From ZC4RG29 sp964521255 (GTDB lineage: Bacteria > Bacteroidota > Bacteroidia > Cytophagales > Cyclobacteriaceae), in NCBI GenBank assembly GCA_964521255.1, contig CAZFRM010000007.1:1-64000 (forward strand): 64,000 nucleotides of DNA, given 5' to 3'. Within the stretch, counting starts at the first letter, position 1; every line of letters begins with the position of its first letter. The position numbers and the translations under genes are program-made. The notes under the pieces are model-generated. The model searched no databases. It was given only the letters and a program-made list of their open reading frames with translations, and was not told the origin of the DNA. This document shows, piece by piece, positions 62,967-64,000 of this stretch.

Positions 62967-63698
62967 ATGAAAATCTTTACCTATAAAGATTATGAAACTT
63001 TGTCGGAGAACACAGCAGAAATAATTGTCTCCTTAGTCAATAAGAAACCCGATGCTGTTTTATGTTTTGCCAGTGGTGACACGCCTATCGGTACATATAA
63101 ATGCCTTGTTAAAAAACACCTGGAGAAAAAAGTTGATTTTAGCCAATGTACTTTTATAGGACTTGATGAATGGTTAGGCGTTCCTCCTGATAATCCGGGA
63201 AGTTGTAATTACTTTCATATACAAAACTTCCTGAAGCCCTTAAAAATATCTCCTGACCGCACACGACTATTTGACGCGATGACCGCTGATCCCCACCAGG
63301 AATGCAAAGCGATGGATGAATTTATTTTCAAAAGTAAGGGTATCGATCTTATGTTAGTGGGTACTGGAATGAACGGACATGTCGGATTTAACGAACCGGG
63401 AATTTCTCAGGAACTCTATTCTCATGTAATTGACCTGGACACAACAACAATAAGTGTAGGCCAAAAATATTTTAGCGAACCCATCGCATTGAAAAAAGGA
63501 ATCACGCTTGGCTTAAAGCATTTACTTGAAGCCAGAGCGGTAATACTAATTGCCAGCGGACTAAAAAAAGCAAACATAATTCAATTGGCATTTCAGCATC
63601 CGCCAACACCTTCATTACCGGCAAGCATACTTCAGCTTCATCCTCATTCACAAGTTCTGTTGGATGAAGATGCGGCATCATTGTTCACGCAAAGATAA
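62967..63698 (+). CDS. glucosamine-6-phosphate deaminase-like (NagB/6PGL superfamily)
   Basis: The ATG at 62967 (MKIFTYKDYETLSENTAEII) gives 243 residues; the open frame 10 codons upstream lies in the kinase end. FASGDTPIGTYKCLV, CTFIGLDEWLGVPPDNPGSCNYFHIQNFL, DLMLVGTGMNGHVGFNEPG (active-site Gly/His/Glu pattern of NagB) and SILQLHPHSQVLLDEDAA are present. The enzyme would convert glucosamine 6-phosphate to fructose 6-phosphate plus ammonia. The last six codons (SLFTQR) and the stop lie within the downstream intergenic repeat, so the tail was supplied by repeat DNA. Confidence 0.88.
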   Translation: MKIFTYKDYETLSENTAEIIVSLVNKKPDAVLCFASGDTPIGTYKCLVKKHLEKKVDFSQCTFIGLDEWLGVPPDNPGSCNYFHIQNFLKPLKISPDRTRLFDAMTADPHQECKAMDEFIFKSKGIDLMLVGTGMNGHVGFNEPGISQELYSHVIDLDTTTISVGQKYFSEPIALKKGITLGLKHLLEARAVILIASGLKKANIIQLAFQHPPTPSLPASILQLHPHSQVLLDEDAASLFTQR

Positions 63699-63765
63699 TA
63701 CGCAAAGAGTTAAGAGCAGAATGACTTTTGCGGGCTTGCGAGAATGCTTAGCGCTTTGTATGAAA
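63681..63765. repeat. CGCGAAG/CGCAAAG intergenic repeat, copy 2, overlapping the nagB-like stop
   Basis: TTGTTCACGCAAAGATAATACGC... then TTAAGAGCAGAATGACTTTTGCGGGCTTGCG and GCGCTTTGTATGAAAT, matching copy 1 at 61720-61812 over most of its length. It begins inside the last codons of the nagB-like gene. Confidence 0.75.
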
Positions 63766-64000
63766 TTGTCATTGGTAGTGCACCAATTGTCTGAACCTTG
63801 ACCTGCCGGACGGAAGGTTTGTAGGATTAAAGGATTTCATGATTAAAGTTGTTTAAGAAGATGGTTGCGTTTGGTTGGATTTCCTGCCTGCCATGCCAAC
63901 GGCAAAGCTCATTGTTCACGCGAAGAAATCGCAAAGATCACGCTTACCATAAAAAGCAAAAAGCTCTGAAATCAGAACGAAATCAAAGCTTTTTGCAGAT
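63766..64000. other. right-end intergenic region with further repeats
   Basis: No gene is seen. GACCTGCCGGACGGAAGG and TTCCTGCCTGCCATGCC-type words resemble the nested repeat at 48.0 kb. A third partial copy of the CGCGAAG repeat begins near 63911. A perfect 10-base inverted repeat GCAAAAAGCT (63956-63965 and 63987-63996) lies at the very end. Confidence 0.5.

Overview
The window looks like chromosomal DNA of a Bacteroidota bacterium, most likely of the Cytophagales/Cytophagia type. The signs are a large secreted protein ending in a type IX secretion (T9SS, CHU_C-like) sorting domain, a TonB-dependent receptor with an N-terminal carboxypeptidase-like domain, many Bacteroidota-style lipoproteins and signal peptides, weak Shine-Dalgarno signals, moderate-to-low GC and many hairpin-forming intergenic repeats. 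No rRNA, tRNA, CRISPR array or complete insertion sequence was seen.

Layout. 1-2.6 kb: tail of an OmpA-family gene, then four small same-strand genes (two lipoproteins, a GNAT acetyltransferase, an unknown). 2.8-8.5 kb: a membrane protein, then a RidA protein, a PLP-dependent D-serine dehydratase/D-threonine aldolase family enzyme, an MHS-type transporter and an M19 dipeptidase, which together look like a D-amino-acid or dipeptide catabolic module. 8.8-13.1 kb: C-terminal processing protease, alpha/beta hydrolase, cytochrome P450. 13.2-23.5 kb: plant-polysaccharide genes (GH3, GH88, FucP-like transporter, GH105, beta-propeller lactonase, GH43) with an outer-membrane barrel protein and ribulose-phosphate epimerase among them. 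24.4-27.1 kb: a seven-repeat T9SS surface protein. 27.1-31.7 kb: histidine-degradation operon hutH-hutU-hutI. 31.8-34.2 kb: metallo-hydrolase, orphan HigA-like antitoxin, CvfB-like RNA-binding protein.

34.2-45.1 kb is the most distinctive part: a nine-member, mostly overlapping minus-strand defence operon. A type I restriction-modification system (hsdM, hsdS, hsdR) encloses a DUF1016 PD-(D/E)XK nuclease, a SIR2 NADase-like gene followed by a HerA-like ATPase (the composition of the known SIR2-HerA antiphage system), a frameshifted RhuM remnant, a small unknown gene and a free-standing C-terminal winged-helix piece of a RecG-like/AlbA_2 protein. Directly upstream (45.3-46.3 kb) lie a MazEF pair and an antitoxin whose ParE-like toxin is truncated.

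46.4-64 kb is mainly housekeeping: ferredoxin and ferredoxin-NADP reductase, MarR regulator, a membrane-embedded spermidine-synthase-like protein, an exported isoaspartyl methyltransferase, amtB-glnK ammonium uptake, pentose-phosphate genes (rpiA, pgl, zwf), a hydrolase/deacetylase pair, a TonB-dependent receptor, and a PfkB kinase-NagB pair.

Several repeat families run through the window: heptanucleotide GGCAGTA arrays, inverted repeats built around a shared GGCCTCAC...CTCTCCGAAGGAGAG core but with site-specific arms, GCGAAG/CGCAAAG-type intergenic repeats, and a perfect 34-bp palindrome.
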